Shown here in pieces: positions 63,274 through 64,000 of a stretch of DNA of 64,000 nt. The stretch covers positions 124,001-188,000 of the forward strand of contig JACKJH010000005.1 in the NCBI GenBank assembly GCA_020638055.1. Direction: 5' to 3'. Source of the stretch: Hyphomicrobiaceae bacterium (GTDB lineage: Bacteria; Pseudomonadota; Alphaproteobacteria; Rhizobiales; Hyphomicrobiaceae). Position numbers and translations under genes: made by a program. The stretch's first letter is position 1. Every line of letters begins with the position of its first letter. The notes beneath the pieces were generated by a model. It made no database searches, was not told the DNA's origin, and saw only the letters and a program-made list of their open reading frames with translations.

Positions 63274-63585
63274 TCATTTTTTCAATTACGAGCATTTGAT
63301 GCTTTTGGTTGCGGAGCCCGCCAATCCCGGGGAGGTTGGGCGTGCAATGGCTTTTGTTCGATGCGCTCTGGCCACAGCTTTTGGGAATAGACGCGCAATG
63401 CCCTCACCGCCCCAGCATTTTCACGATTTGTGATACCTTTAGGCGGAATGATGCTGATATAAGTCCGGCCCGCCGACGTAAAGTCAGGCAATGCGGTAGA
63501 CCGGACTGGGCGATGGTGGGGCGTAAACGCATTCCGAAACAAAGTCGCCTTTAGAACTCGGTCCACCGGAATTCGGGAGCCAGAT
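63274..63585. other. Intergenic region
   Basis: No gene or repeat could be supported. GGAATGATGCTGATATAAG (about 63447) resembles the end of the composite element at 44590, GAATGATTCCGATATAA, so a remnant of that module may be present. Confidence 0.4.
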
Positions 63586-63942
63586 ATGAACCTGCGCACG
63601 TTCACCACCGCTATTCTCGTCGCTGCGGCAGCAAACTTGTCGCTCGTATCGCATTCGCATGCAGGCCGGTTCATTCAACGCGATTACGGCTACAACGGCA
63701 TCGATGAAGGCTACGTTGTGGCGCAGTCCCGGCATGGGAACGGGTCGGTTTCGGGACCGGTGCGCATGACCCGGCTGGGGCCGCAGGTTCGGCTGCCGGG
63801 TGGGACGTGGGAATATTGCCGTCGTTCGTGCTCAGAGACATTGCGCGTTGAAACGGTGGATTACTGGGAAGGTCGCAGCGATGGTCGCGGCGGGTTGATG
63901 CAGGAATGCGGCATATTCGGCTGCCTTAGCCTGGGCTGGTAA
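63586..63942 (+). CDS. Short exported protein with C-terminal cysteines
   Basis: A 118-residue protein with a signal peptide to about residue 26 (ending SHSHA). The mature part has RFIQRDYGYNGIDEGYVV, GPVRMTRLGPQVRLPGGTWE and four Cys in YCRRSCSETL and QECGIFGCLSLGW. Disulfides in the periplasm are likely. I recognise no family. Confidence 0.7.
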   Translation: MNLRTFTTAILVAAAANLSLVSHSHAGRFIQRDYGYNGIDEGYVVAQSRHGNGSVSGPVRMTRLGPQVRLPGGTWEYCRRSCSETLRVETVDYWEGRSDGRGGLMQECGIFGCLSLGW

Positions 63943-63981
63943 CTTTCAGCCCTGTTTCCATCGAACGAACCCACGCCGGCT

Positions 63982-64000
63982 GGTGGCCTGTCGCGCCAAA
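63982..64000 (+). repeat. Start of a family C element cut by the window end (copy C5)
   Basis: GGTGGCCTGTCGCGCCAAA equals the beginning of family C module 1 as seen at 49118. The rest lies beyond the window. Confidence 0.75.

Overview
The window is about 57-60 % GC by eye and reads as chromosome of an alphaproteobacterium of the order Hyphomicrobiales (Rhizobiales). Evidence is gene order: a minus-strand block of ubiquinol-cytochrome c chaperone, YceD/DUF177, plsX, fabH, ihfA, a MerR regulator and tRNA-Pro, with bamE diverging from it; recG facing sdhE and mfd; an NtrC-type regulator followed by an L,D-transpeptidase and a DUF882/M15-like protein; and the imuA-imuB-dnaE2 mutagenesis operon under a GTTC-N7-GTTC LexA box. 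I cannot assign a genus.

Layout. 1-4.9 kb: a degenerate EAL-domain protein cut by the window edge, a HAD hydrolase and prfC. 5-9 kb: small exported proteins, among them a compact three-gene locus made of an exosortase/archaeosortase-like membrane protein, a small membrane-anchored partner and a 90-residue Gly-rich protein with a PEP-CTERM-type sorting tail. 9.4-12.1 kb: recQ and a Nudix hydrolase. 12.4-19.8 kb: tRNA-Pro, a phosphopantetheinyl transferase-like gene, merR, ihfA, fabH, plsX, DUF177, cytochrome bc1 chaperone and bamE. 20-27 kb: a two-helix membrane protein and imuA-imuB-dnaE2. 27-34.8 kb: recG, sdhE, mfd and a YkuD-type transpeptidase. 34.9-37.8 kb: a Doc/AbrB toxin-antitoxin pair and pepF. 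38-44.4 kb: sigma54-type regulator, L,D-transpeptidase and a DUF882-like protein. 44.6-50.1 kb: uvrB, a medium-chain reductase and a short-chain dehydrogenase. 50-64 kb: membrane proteins of unknown role, aspartate aminotransferase, cytochrome c', an EF-G-like GTPase, exported MsrA and MsrB, an M42-family peptidase of the NAGGN type, and small secreted proteins.

DNA repair and recombination is unusually well represented (recQ, imuA/imuB/dnaE2, recG, mfd, uvrB), next to cell-envelope functions (bamE, two L,D-transpeptidases, DUF882-like protein, plsX/fabH).

The strongest non-coding signal is a set of dispersed, modular, two-hairpin palindromic elements, called here families A, B, C and D, bounded by CTAG. 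There are roughly 25 copies or fragments. One A copy lies in frame inside imuB, one supplies the C-terminus of a small membrane protein, and in seven genes the stop codon is the TAG of an element boundary. These elements and the exosortase-type mini-locus are the two items most worth following up.
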